Origin: CAZIIK01 sp964539235
GTDB lineage: Bacteria; Pseudomonadota; Gammaproteobacteria; Francisellales; CACEW01
DNA length: 14,906 bases
Assembly: GCA_964539235.1 (NCBI GenBank)
Contig: CAZIIK010000068.1
Coordinates: 1-14,906 of the forward strand
Reading direction: 5' to 3'
The number at the start of each line of letters is the position of its first letter. Position 1 is the stretch's first letter. A program made the translations under genes and the position numbers. A model generated the notes under the pieces. That model saw only the letters and a list, made by a program, of their open reading frames with translations. It searched no databases and was not told the origin of the DNA. Shown piece by piece: positions 6,242 to 14,882 of the stretch.

Positions 6242-7525
6242 TTACTGACAGGTCGCAAAAAAACCTTCTGCTGCTTCAATCGTCTTAGCAATATCCGCTT
6301 CCGTATGCGCAATCGACACAAACCCTGCTTCTAAACTAGATGCCGCAAGGTGTATGCCCTGTGCCAACATATGATGAAAGAACGCCTTAAAACGTGCTTG
6401 GTCACAGGCCATGACTTGTTGAAAGCATGACAGTGACTGTTCTGTGCTAAAGAATAACCCGAACATACCGCCTTGATGGTTGGTGGTGAATGGAACGTTA
6501 TGTCGATCAGCCGCGGCTTGTAATCCCTCGGTTAGCATGACCACTTTGGCAGTTAACTCTTCAAAAAACTGAGGACGTTGAATCAGTTTCAAAGCGGTTA
6601 AACCTGCCTTCATGGCAATCGGGTTGCCTGACAATGTTCCGGCTTGATACACCGGGCCATTGGGTGACAAATGATCCATGATGTCAGCTTTACCACCAAA
6701 CGCACCCACAGGCATGCCGCCACCAATGACTTTGCCCAGGCAAGTTAAGTCAGGTTGGACGTTGTATAAGGATTGTGCGCCGTGTAAGGCAACGCGGAAA
6801 CCCGTCATCACTTCGTCCAAGATCAGCACTGTGCCATGCGCGTCACAGCATTGGCGTAGCGTGTCGATAAACGCTTGGCTGGCGGGAATGAAATTCATAT
6901 TCCCGGCAATCGGTTCCAAAATAACAGCGGCGATGCTGTTGCCTTGTTCGTCAAATACCGCTTTTACCTGTTCGCAATTGTTGTAATCCAATGTCAGCGT
7001 ATGCTTTGTCGTATCGGCCGGCACACCGGGAGAGCTGGGCGTGCCAAATGTGAGTGCACCAGAACCTGCTTTGACGAGTAAGCAATCGCTGTGGCCGTGA
7101 TAACAACCTTCGAATTTAATGATTTTATCGCGGCTGGTATATCCACGCGCTAAACGAATGGCCGACATGGTGGCTTCAGTCCCTGAGTTTACAAAGCGCA
7201 CTTTTTCAATGCTGGGCATAAGCTTGTGGACTTCTTCTGCGATATCGATTTCCAGTTTGGTGGGCATGCCATAGCTCAAACTGTTCTCAATTTGTGCACC
7301 CACCGAGCGTGTGATTTCCGGATGGGCATGGCCCAGTACCATGGGTCCCCAAGAGCCGACGTAATCGATATAACGATTGTCTTCAACATCATAGAGATAC
7401 GCACCTTTAGCCCGTTCAACAAAAATCGGGGCGCCGCCCACTGCGCCAAAAGCGCGTACGGGTGAATTGACGCCGCCGGGAATGCGGTGTTGGGCTTGGT
7501 TGAATAAGCTGTGGTTGGTTTTCAT
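6242..7525 (-). CDS. hemL: Glutamate-1-semialdehyde 2,1-aminomutase
   Basis: This PLP enzyme converts glutamate-1-semialdehyde to 5-aminolevulinate, the last step of the C5 route into haem and other tetrapyrroles. Seen: IPGGVNSPVRAFG near the N-terminus, VRFVNSGTEATMSAIRLAR, LILDEVMTGFRV with Asp237, CLGKVIGGGMPVGAFGG with the PLP lysine Lys265, and AGTLSGNPIAMKAG. With the start at 7525 the protein has 427 residues and Lys265 has the same number as in E. coli (426 residues). Starts at 7528 and 7534 are also possible; AAGAA lies 7 to 10 bases before the 7528 and 7525 codons. The frame stays open to 7606, but that extension matches nothing in the family and crosses an inverted repeat. It is divergent from gltB and convergent with the deacetylase. 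Confidence 0.96.
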   Translation of the reverse strand: MKTNHSLFNQAQHRIPGGVNSPVRAFGAVGGAPIFVERAKGAYLYDVEDNRYIDYVGSWGPMVLGHAHPEITRSVGAQIENSLSYGMPTKLEIDIAEEVHKLMPSIEKVRFVNSGTEATMSAIRLARGYTSRDKIIKFEGCYHGHSDCLLVKAGSGALTFGTPSSPGVPADTTKHTLTLDYNNCEQVKAVFDEQGNSIAAVILEPIAGNMNFIPASQAFIDTLRQCCDAHGTVLILDEVMTGFRVALHGAQSLYNVQPDLTCLGKVIGGGMPVGAFGGKADIMDHLSPNGPVYQAGTLSGNPIAMKAGLTALKLIQRPQFFEELTAKVVMLTEGLQAAADRHNVPFTTNHQGGMFGLFFSTEQSLSCFQQVMACDQARFKAFFHHMLAQGIHLAASSLEAGFVSIAHTEADIAKTIEAAEGFFATCQ

Positions 7526-7577
7526 CATGAACATTTTCTTATGAAACCTGTGCACGATTCGATTATTGGTAAATTTC

Positions 7578-7645
7578 GGCGTTAAAATCAGCCTCAAAAT
7601 GCTCAAGTATTACTCATACGATCTGCTTTTTCGGCTGATTTTGCC
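7578..7645. promoter_or_regulatory. Long inverted repeat in the hemL-gltB spacer
   Basis: AAAATCAGCC (7584-7593) and GGCTGATTTT (7633-7642) are perfect 10-base complements. GGC (7578-7580) and GCC (7643-7645) extend the match after a three-base bulge. The spacer is 39 bases. The site lies just upstream of hemL and about 180 bases upstream of gltB, so it could be a paired operator for either gene or a leader hairpin of hemL. No clear -35/-10 pair is seen nearby. Confidence 0.35.
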
Positions 7646-7788
7646 TAGAACTTCACTCAATAATCTGTTCGTGCAAAGGTCTCTTTATGAATTAGACGCG
7701 GAATTTAGCAAAAAAGCAGTGGCCAAGCCAGGTTGGCAGGATCCTCTATAGGGCAACTACAACTCGCATAAATGATCAAACTTCTCTA

Positions 7789-7809
7789 ACATGTCGAGCA
7801 TGTCTTTTT
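7789..7809 (+). promoter_or_regulatory. Small hairpin with T run before gltB
   Basis: ACATG (7789-7793) and CATGT (7799-7803) form a 5-bp stem around TCGAG, followed by CTTTTT. It sits 18 bases before the gltB start and could act as a weak attenuator, but the stem is short. The remainder of the 300-base hemL-gltB spacer shows no further recognisable signal; a 50-codon frame at 7599-7751 lacks a ribosome binding site and is not called. Confidence 0.2.
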
Positions 7810-7826
7810 GCTAGGGCGCTGAAATC

Positions 7827-10800
7827 ATGGGTGTATCGAATCCACTAGGGTTGTATCGACCAGAGTTTGAACATGACAGCTGTGGTTTTGGGTTATTAGT
7901 CAATGTCGATGGGCAGGCCAATCATGCCGTTTTGCAGAATTCGTTAACAGCATTATATCGGATGCAACACCGGGGTGCTATTGCTGCTGACGGAAAAAGT
8001 GGTGATGGCTGCGGCGTGTTGTTGTCGTTAGATCATGACTGGTTCCGGGCACAGTTCGCTGTACATGATGTGCAACTGCCCCAGCAATTTGCTGTGGGTA
8101 TGGTGTTCCTCAATACCGATGAAATGCAGCAGCAATCCGCTCAACAAATGTTTGCCACCGCAACAGCTCAACAAGGACTGCAGGTGCTCGGTTGGCGTCA
8201 GGTTCCAGTTTGCATGGCAAATTTAGGCGAACAAGCGGCATTAGATTGCCCAGCCATTTGGCAAGTTGCGATGGCCCCTGTAGAACAAATGCCTGCCGAA
8301 GTCTTAGAGCGGCGTCTGTATTATGTGCGCCGTTATCTGGAACGTCACTTTATCGCTGATGAGAGTTTCTATATTGCCAGTCTGTCTGCACAGACCATTG
8401 TCTATAAGGCATTGGTCATGCCAGAAAATTTGGCGGTGTTTTATCCAGATTTGCAAGATTCCAACCTGCGTGCGCATGTGTGTGTATTCCACCAGCGCTT
8501 TTCGACGAATACGACGCCAAAGTGGCGTTTGGCGCAACCATTTCGCTTGTTAGCACATAATGGTGAAATCAATACGATTCGCGGCAATCGAAATTGGGCT
8601 CAGGCACGAGGGCCTTTTTTGCAGAGTGATTATCTGCCAGACATGCAATCACTGTTGCCGGTTGTATCACATGCGGATTCAGACTCATGTAGTCTCGACA
8701 ACATGTTGGAGCTGTTGCATCAAGGCGGCATGAGTCTATGCAAGGCGATGCGCATTTTAATGCCGCCGGCGTGGCAAAATATGCAACAGATGGATCCAGA
8801 TCTACGGGCATTTTATGAGTACTATGCCATGCATATGGAACCTTGGGATGGCCCAGCTGGCGTGGTCATGACGGATGGTCGTTATGCAGTGTGTGCTTTG
8901 GATCGCAATGGATTACGGCCAGCACGTTGGGTATTAACGGCCGACCGACATCTGATTGTGGCATCTGAAGTCGGGGTTTATGACTACGCACCCGAAGACG
9001 TGGTGTCTAAAGGCCGTGTACCGCCGGGTGAAATGATTGCGGTTGATACCCAAACCCAGGTGATTTTATTGGCTGATGAAATTAATCAGCAGCTAAAAAC
9101 AGCACAGCCTTACAAACAGTGGTTACGTCAGCATAGTCGGCGCTGCCGCTCGCGTTTAACCGATGGCAAGATCTTAGCGGCACCTCTGAATGAGGCGGAG
9201 CGATTGCTGCATCAAAAAATGTTCCAATTGAGTACAGAAGAACGCGATTGCATTGTGCAAGTGTTGGCTGAGAATGCCAGTGAAGCAATTGGTTCTATGG
9301 GTGATGATGCACCGATTGCTGTGTTGTCGACACAAACCCGCTCGCTGTATGACTACTTTCGACAACAGTTTGCGCAGGTAACCAATCCGCCGATTGATCC
9401 TTTGCGAGAAGGTGTCGCTATGTCGCTGGAAACTTATTTTGGCGGTATTGTAAATTTATTTGCGGAAACCCCTCAACAGGCAGAACGGGTGATTGTCGAT
9501 TCACCTATTTTGTCTGAGCCCAAGTTTTTGGAGATTCTATCTTTACCCCACAGCCGGTATCAGCATGTGGTCATTTCGCTGAATTTTTCCAGTGAGGTGC
9601 CATGGGAACAGGCCTTACAAACGATCCAAAAAACGGCCATCTCAGCTGTGAAAGCAGGCAATAGCATTTTGGTTTTGGATGATGCCAATATTGCACCAGG
9701 CGATCTGCCAGTGCATGCATTATTAGCCACTGGTGCTGTGCATCATGGATTAATTGCAGCAGGATTGCGTTGTCGTGCCAATATCATCGTTAAAACTGGT
9801 ACGGTAAGGGATGCACACCACTGTGCGGTGCTGTTGGGTTATGGCGCAACCGCAATTTTTCCGTATCTGGCTTATGAGTGTCTGCACGAAGCAGTCGTAC
9901 ATCAATTGGCGCCGCTAAAGCCGACAAAGTTTGGCCGTTACTATCGCCGTGGTCTCAAAAAAGGACTGCGTAAAATTCTGTCTAAAATGGGGATTTCGTG
10001 TATCACCAGTTACCGCGGTGCGCAGTTGTTTGAAGCGGTAGGTCTGGATGCTGAAGTGACTGATCTCTGTTTTATTGGGACGGTGAGTCGTATTCGAGGT
10101 GCACGTTTTGCTGATTTGCAGGCCATGCAGCAGGCATCCGCGGAGCTGGCTTGGCAAGCCGCAACGCCTTTACGGTTAGGCGGTCGTTATCGTTTCGTCT
10201 ATGACGATGAATATCATGCTTATCATCCGGGTGTCGTACACAGTTTGCAACAAGCGGTTGCTACGAATCGTACGCGGGATTATCAAATCTATGCTGATTT
10301 GGTGAACCGACGTCCAGTGGCGACTTTTCGTGATTTGTTAGGTTTGCGGGCAGTAGCTCCGATTGCATTGGATCAAGTCGAAGCTGTGGATGCGATTTTG
10401 CCGCGGTTTGACAGTGCCGGTATGTCATTGGGCGCTTTGTCTCCAGAAGCACATGAGACTCTAGCAATGGCGATGAACCAATTAGGTGGACGTTCTAACT
10501 CGGGTGAGGGTGGTGAAGATCCAGCACGCTATGGTACCGATAAAGTGTCAAAAATTAAGCAAATTGCATCGGGACGTTTTGGGGTGACGCCAGCATATTT
10601 GGTCAACGCCGAGGTGCTGCAAATTAAAATCGCGCAGGGCGCTAAGCCGGGTGAAGGTGGTCAATTACCCGGTCATAAGGTGACCGGTATTATTGCAAAA
10701 CTGCGGTATGCAACGGCCGGTGTTGCGTTGATTTCACCGCCGCCGCATCACGACATTTACTCTATTGAAGACCTGGCGCAGTTAATTTATGACTTGAAGC

Positions 10801-12275
10801 AAATCAATCCAACCGCATTGGTTTCCGTCAAGCTAGTTGCAGAAGCAGGTGTCGGTACAATTGCAGTTGGCGTGGCCAAAGCTTATGCCGATTTGATTAC
10901 TCTATCCGGTTATGATGGCGGCACCGGCGCCAGTCCTTTGACGTCCGTCGCGTATGCCGGTGCGCCTTGGGAATTGGGGTTGGCTGAAGTACAGCAAACC
11001 CTGCGCATGAATGGTTTACGGGGGCGTGTGCGGCTGCAGGCTGATGGCGGATTAAAAACCGGTTTGGATGTAGTAAAAGCGGCGATTCTAGGGGCAGAAT
11101 CTTTTGGGTTTGGTACCGCACCAATGGTGGCGATGGGCTGTAAGTATCTGCGCATTTGTCATTTAAATAATTGCGCAACGGGTGTGGCGACGCAGGACCC
11201 CAGACTGCGTGCCGAGCACTTTGTCGGCACTGTGGAAAAAGTTAAACGGTATTTTAGGCATGTGGCGGAAGAAACCCGGCAATGGTTGGCTCATCTGGGC
11301 GTGCCAACCTTAGCGGAACTGGTCGGTCGTGTGGATTTATTGACGCAACTACCAGGCAATACACCTCAACAGCAACAATTAGATTTGACAGAAATTTTAT
11401 GGCAGGCCGATGGTTCTGCGCCGCATACCTGTCAGGTTGAGCACAATCAGCCTTATGATCGGGGCGCTTTGGCCCAACAAATGCAACAGGCCTTGCTGTC
11501 GGCGGTTGAATCTGGCCAAGGGTGTGAATGTTTCTATGCCGTGACCAACCAAGATCGTTCGATTGGCGCTGGTTTGTCAGGACAAATCGCACAGCGTTAT
11601 GGTAATACTGGTTGGCCAGGTAACCCTATTGTGTTGCGTTTACGCGGCACGGCTGGACAAAGCTTAGGTGTGTGGAATGCGGGTGGTTTGCATATGTATT
11701 TGGAAGGCGATGCCAATGACTATGTCGGCAAAGGCATGGCAGGTGGCAGGATTGTATTACGTCCGCAACCCAATACGGCTTTTGACTCAGCAGAAACTGT
11801 CATTATGGGCAATACCTGTTTGTATGGCGCAACGGGTGGAGAATTGTTTGCTGCTGGCGTCGCTGGTGAACGTTTTGCGGTACGGAATTCAGGTGCCATT
11901 GCCGTAGTCGAAGGCGTTGGAGATCATTGCTGCGAATATATGACGGGCGGTACGGTTGTTGTGCTGGGTGAAACGGGCATCAATTTTGCTGCGGGTATGA
12001 CCGGCGGCATGGCATTTGTTTTGGATCAACAGAACCAATTTGTCGATCGTTATAATCATGAATTGGTTGATGTGCATCGCATACAGGCTGAGCATATGGA
12101 GTCTTACCAGAACTATCTGTTGTCTCTGTTGTCAGAATACGTCAATGCAACCGACAGTCCGTGGGGCTATAAAATTCTCGATCATTTTGAAGACCATGTG
12201 CCACGGTTTTGGCTGGTGAAGCCTATTTCAGATGATTTACGCGCGTTAACAGAAACGCTACACGATGCGAGGTAA
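7827..12275 (+). CDS. gltB: Glutamate synthase (NADPH), large subunit
   Basis: The alpha subunit of GOGAT takes ammonia from glutamine and adds it to 2-oxoglutarate, giving two glutamates. The 1482-residue length is normal. Seen in order: an 18-residue propeptide ending before Cys19 (HDSCGFGLL), the expected N-terminal nucleophile after processing; the type 2 glutaminase domain with RMQHRGA and His244-Asn-Gly-Glu247; a central domain; the FMN-binding synthase domain with GGRSNSGEGG at 887-896 and YDGGTGASP; the 3Fe-4S ligands Cys1105, Cys1111 and Cys1116 in CKYLRICHLNNCATG; and the Gly-rich GXGXG domain from about 1225. The start at 7827 has only a weak AGGG ten bases upstream, but the sequence before Cys19 sets the N-terminus. 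gltD follows six bases after the stop. Confidence 0.97.
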   Translation: MGVSNPLGLYRPEFEHDSCGFGLLVNVDGQANHAVLQNSLTALYRMQHRGAIAADGKSGDGCGVLLSLDHDWFRAQFAVHDVQLPQQFAVGMVFLNTDEMQQQSAQQMFATATAQQGLQVLGWRQVPVCMANLGEQAALDCPAIWQVAMAPVEQMPAEVLERRLYYVRRYLERHFIADESFYIASLSAQTIVYKALVMPENLAVFYPDLQDSNLRAHVCVFHQRFSTNTTPKWRLAQPFRLLAHNGEINTIRGNRNWAQARGPFLQSDYLPDMQSLLPVVSHADSDSCSLDNMLELLHQGGMSLCKAMRILMPPAWQNMQQMDPDLRAFYEYYAMHMEPWDGPAGVVMTDGRYAVCALDRNGLRPARWVLTADRHLIVASEVGVYDYAPEDVVSKGRVPPGEMIAVDTQTQVILLADEINQQLKTAQPYKQWLRQHSRRCRSRLTDGKILAAPLNEAERLLHQKMFQLSTEERDCIVQVLAENASEAIGSMGDDAPIAVLSTQTRSLYDYFRQQFAQVTNPPIDPLREGVAMSLETYFGGIVNLFAETPQQAERVIVDSPILSEPKFLEILSLPHSRYQHVVISLNFSSEVPWEQALQTIQKTAISAVKAGNSILVLDDANIAPGDLPVHALLATGAVHHGLIAAGLRCRANIIVKTGTVRDAHHCAVLLGYGATAIFPYLAYECLHEAVVHQLAPLKPTKFGRYYRRGLKKGLRKILSKMGISCITSYRGAQLFEAVGLDAEVTDLCFIGTVSRIRGARFADLQAMQQASAELAWQAATPLRLGGRYRFVYDDEYHAYHPGVVHSLQQAVATNRTRDYQIYADLVNRRPVATFRDLLGLRAVAPIALDQVEAVDAILPRFDSAGMSLGALSPEAHETLAMAMNQLGGRSNSGEGGEDPARYGTDKVSKIKQIASGRFGVTPAYLVNAEVLQIKIAQGAKPGEGGQLPGHKVTGIIAKLRYATAGVALISPPPHHDIYSIEDLAQLIYDLKQINPTALVSVKLVAEAGVGTIAVGVAKAYADLITLSGYDGGTGASPLTSVAYAGAPWELGLAEVQQTLRMNGLRGRVRLQADGGLKTGLDVVKAAILGAESFGFGTAPMVAMGCKYLRICHLNNCATGVATQDPRLRAEHFVGTVEKVKRYFRHVAEETRQWLAHLGVPTLAELVGRVDLLTQLPGNTPQQQQLDLTEILWQADGSAPHTCQVEHNQPYDRGALAQQMQQALLSAVESGQGCECFYAVTNQDRSIGAGLSGQIAQRYGNTGWPGNPIVLRLRGTAGQSLGVWNAGGLHMYLEGDANDYVGKGMAGGRIVLRPQPNTAFDSAETVIMGNTCLYGATGGELFAAGVAGERFAVRNSGAIAVVEGVGDHCCEYMTGGTVVVLGETGINFAAGMTGGMAFVLDQQNQFVDRYNHELVDVHRIQAEHMESYQNYLLSLLSEYVNATDSPWGYKILDHFEDHVPRFWLVKPISDDLRALTETLHDAR

Positions 12276-12281
12276 GGGCAG

Positions 12282-13679
12282 ATGAAAGATATTTACCAAT
12301 TTCTGAATGTTGAGCGTCAAGATCCAGCCAAACGACCTGCGCAAGCGCGTGTGCAAGACAGTGGCGAAATTTATGGCACTTATGATGCCCATGGCGTTGC
12401 CTTACAAGCGGGTCGTTGTTTGGATTGTGGCAATCCGTATTGTCAGTGGAAGTGCCCGGTACACAATTATATTCCCAATTGGCTGCGCCTCGCAGAGCAA
12501 GGCCGGATTATTGAGGCGGCTGAGCTATCGCATCAAACCAATCCGTTACCCGAAATTTGTGGGCGAGTGTGCCCGCAAGATCGCTTATGCGAAGGCGCCT
12601 GCACCTTACAAACCGGGTTTGGCGCGGTGACCATCGGTGCTGTTGAGCGGCATATTACAGATGAAGCATTTCGCTTGGGTTGGCGGCCTGATTTGTCACA
12701 GGTGGTGCCGACGCAAAAACGTGTCGCCGTGGTGGGTGCTGGACCGGCTGGTTTAAGTTGTGCGGACGTATTGGTCCGTCAGGGTGTCGAGGTTACAGTG
12801 TTCGATCAGTATCCAGAAATTGGCGGTTTGCTGACATTTGGGATTCCTAATTTCAAGCTGGATAAAGCGGTGATGCGGCAACGCCGTGAAATTTTTACCG
12901 ACATGGGGATTCAATTCGTTTTGAATCAACATATTAGTGCGGCGGACTTTACCTACATCACGCAACAGTACGATGCGGTATTTCTTGCCATGGGAGCTTA
13001 TCAAGCGTTAACCGGTGATTTGCCGGGTCGAACCTTACCGGGTGTGTATCAAGCATTAGATTATTTGGTGCGGAATAATCGTTATCAATTGGGATTAGAC
13101 ACCGCCGAGCATTGGGTTGATCTGAAGGATAAAACAGTGTTGGTTTTAGGCGGTGGTGATACCGCCATGGATTGTAATCGCACGGCTATTCGTCAGGGTG
13201 CAAAAGCCGTGTACTGTGCCTATCGGCGTGATCAAGCCAATATGCCAGGCTCTGCACGTGAAGTGCGTAATGCCCAGGAAGAAGGTGTGCGCTTTTTATG
13301 GAACCGTCAGCCATTGGCGATACAAGGTGATACCGCTGTTGAATCTGTCTTGATGGCGCAGACGCGTATGACCGAAGCAGATACAACCGGTCGTACACAG
13401 ATGGAAGTCATAGAAAACAGTGAGCGTTCAGTCGAAGTCGACGCGGTGATTATTGCCTTTGGTTTTCAAGCCAGTCCGGCAGATTGGTTTGCTGAGTTTG
13501 GGATTGCGGTGGATGGTCATGGGCGTGTACAGGTAGCGCAGGCGCGACGACCGTATCAGACGCAGAATGCCAAGGTGTTTGCAGGCGGCGACATGGTGCG
13601 CGGCGCTGATTTGGTGGTGACAGCGGTTTATGAGGGCCGTGAAGCCGCGCGTTCTATGGTGGCGATGTTGGGTGTTTAA
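12282..13679 (+). CDS. gltD: Glutamate synthase (NADPH), small subunit
   Basis: The beta subunit passes electrons from NADPH through FAD and two 4Fe-4S clusters to GltB. The length of 465 residues is close to the E. coli subunit. Seen: N-terminal cluster cysteines Cys46, Cys49, Cys54 and Cys58 (CLDCGNPYCQWKCP) and Cys93, Cys97, Cys103 and Cys107 (CGRVCPQDRLCEGAC); the FAD-binding GAGPAG at 152-157; the NADPH-binding GGGDTA at 290-295; and the C-terminal AGGDMVRGADLVVTA. GAGG at 12269-12272 lies nine bases before the ATG, inside the end of gltB. The two genes form an operon with a six-base gap. The stop is five bases from the stop of the opposing ATPase gene, with no terminator between them. 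Confidence 0.97.
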   Translation: MKDIYQFLNVERQDPAKRPAQARVQDSGEIYGTYDAHGVALQAGRCLDCGNPYCQWKCPVHNYIPNWLRLAEQGRIIEAAELSHQTNPLPEICGRVCPQDRLCEGACTLQTGFGAVTIGAVERHITDEAFRLGWRPDLSQVVPTQKRVAVVGAGPAGLSCADVLVRQGVEVTVFDQYPEIGGLLTFGIPNFKLDKAVMRQRREIFTDMGIQFVLNQHISAADFTYITQQYDAVFLAMGAYQALTGDLPGRTLPGVYQALDYLVRNNRYQLGLDTAEHWVDLKDKTVLVLGGGDTAMDCNRTAIRQGAKAVYCAYRRDQANMPGSAREVRNAQEEGVRFLWNRQPLAIQGDTAVESVLMAQTRMTEADTTGRTQMEVIENSERSVEVDAVIIAFGFQASPADWFAEFGIAVDGHGRVQVAQARRPYQTQNAKVFAGGDMVRGADLVVTAVYEGREAARSMVAMLGV

Positions 13680-13684
13680 AGGTT

Positions 13685-14837
13685 CTAGTTGGTAGCACGC
13701 ATGGCAAAGTTTTCAACATAGGTGCTTAAGCCCACTGCTCGAATGTTAGGTGCCAACGGAAAATCATGTAAACCTGGTGAAATAACCCACAACATGTGTA
13801 GCGACAAATCCTGGATAGCTGCATGCATGGATTTGGTGGTTTTAGGGTTTTCACTATATTTAAAGTCGAAACCGATACGAGTGTCTCCGCGCATGATGAG
13901 TAAGTCTAACTCTGCACCGGAATGGGTTTTCCAAAAATAGGGTTGGCCACCGGTCTGTGTTTCCATCCGAATGACTTCTTCCAGTGCAAAGCCTTCCCAT
14001 GAGGCGCCTAGTTTGGGATTGGTCAGCAAATTTTGGTAGGTATCGATATGTGCCAGTGCATGGAAAATACCACTGTCGCGAAAATAAATTTTAGGCGCTT
14101 TCACTTGCCGTTTGCCGAGATTCTCAAACCAAGGGTGGAGCTGTCGAATCATAAATGTGCCGGATAGGATGTCTAAGTAGCGTTTGACAGTGTTGTAAGA
14201 AATGTTAAGCGAGCGCCCTAATTCACTCGCATTCATTACATTGCCATGGTACTGCGCCAACATTAGCCAAAAGCGGCGTAACTGCATGCTGGGAATTTGA
14301 ATACCAAGTGCTGGAATATCTCTCTCTAGAAAAGTTTGGATATAGGCTTCACGCCATTGGAAGCTGGTGTGTTCAGTGGTAGCCAAAAATGATTGAGGAA
14401 AACCGCCTCTGATCCAAAGTTCCCGGTCTTTCTGGGCTTCTGTCAATGCAAAAGGAGTCAGTTCTAAGTACGAAATTCTACCAGCAAGTGTTTCAGATGA
14501 CTGATGAATGAGATCGCGAGAGGCACTGCCTAGAGTCAAATAACGTTGGGTTGTTCGATGTTGATCAATAATGACACGTAATACAGGAAATAATTCAGGT
14601 CGTAATTGAATCTCGTCAATCACAATTAATCCGGTTAACTCTGTTAGTGTCAGTAGCGGATTTTCCAAACGTTGTTGATCCAGCGGGTTTTCCAAGTCAA
14701 AGTAATTTATCTGCGGGAATGGGCCATTATCTTGGAAGAATTGTCGTTTTTCCACATTGGCGTGGCCCTAAAATAGCGACGATAGGATTGACTTCAAAAT
14801 ATTGAGAAATTTGCGAAATAAACTGAAAACGGCGCAT
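13685..14837 (-). pseudogene. Frameshifted AAA-family ATPase with DUF4143 domain
   Basis: Two overlapping minus-strand frames together make one protein of the AAA_14/DUF4143 ATPase type. The first (14837-14727, 36 codons) opens with MRRFQFISQISQYFEV and carries the Walker A loop GPRQCGKTT at residues 24-32, then stops. The second starts in register only after that loop and runs 14755-13685 (356 codons from a GTG). It contains YFDLENP, Walker B LIVIDEIQ (Asp47-Glu48 of this frame), sensor LGSASRDL, a winged-helix-like stretch around ASELGRSLNISYNTVKRYL, and a C-terminal nuclease-fold-like region with GAELDLLI and FDFK. Shifting from one frame to the other needs a net change of one base forward or two back, and the usual residues between GKTT and the next helix are missing. 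This indicates a small deletion and loss of function. The role of intact relatives is poorly known. The internal GTG start lacks a P-loop and is unlikely to give a working ATPase. Confidence 0.8.
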
Positions 14838-14882
14838 TATCCTTGAAAATTATAAGCGGTGGTTATAATTTCCAAGGATAAT
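14836..14882. promoter_or_regulatory. Near-perfect palindrome with a -10 hexamer on each strand
   Basis: Bases 14836-14855 and 14863-14882 are 20-base inverted arms with a single mismatch around GCGGTGG. TATAAT occurs perfectly on the + strand at 14864-14869 and on the minus strand at 14854-14849. Each arm also holds AAGGATAAT, and on the minus strand this runs directly into the ATG of the ATPase gene (14837), so Shine-Dalgarno, promoter and start lie inside the palindrome. No strong -35 is seen; TTGGAA lies 15 bases upstream on the minus strand. An operator for autoregulation or a transposable end are both possible. Bases 14883-14906 to the window end are too short to assign. Confidence 0.65.

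Noticed and set aside
6231..6251. CTGTCA/TGACAG hairpin at the hemL stop as terminator
   Set aside because: A 6-bp stem with a nine-base loop and no T run on the minus strand side.
7526..7606. 27-residue N-terminal extension of HemL
   Set aside because: It matches nothing in the family, crosses the inverted repeat, and the downstream start restores the usual length and Lys265 position.
7733..7750. Possible sigma-54 promoter (TTGGCA) before gltB
   Set aside because: The GG half is present, but the GC element expected about ten bases later is missing.
7566..7751. 61-codon frame between hemL and gltB
   Set aside because: It has a TTG start (or ATG at 7599) without a Shine-Dalgarno, overlaps an inverted repeat and shows no family motif.
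14727..14770. Programmed frameshift in the ATPase at the GGAAAAACG run
   Set aside because: The run is not a standard minus-one slippery heptamer, the needed shift is plus one or minus two, and residues following the P-loop are missing, so a deletion explains it better.
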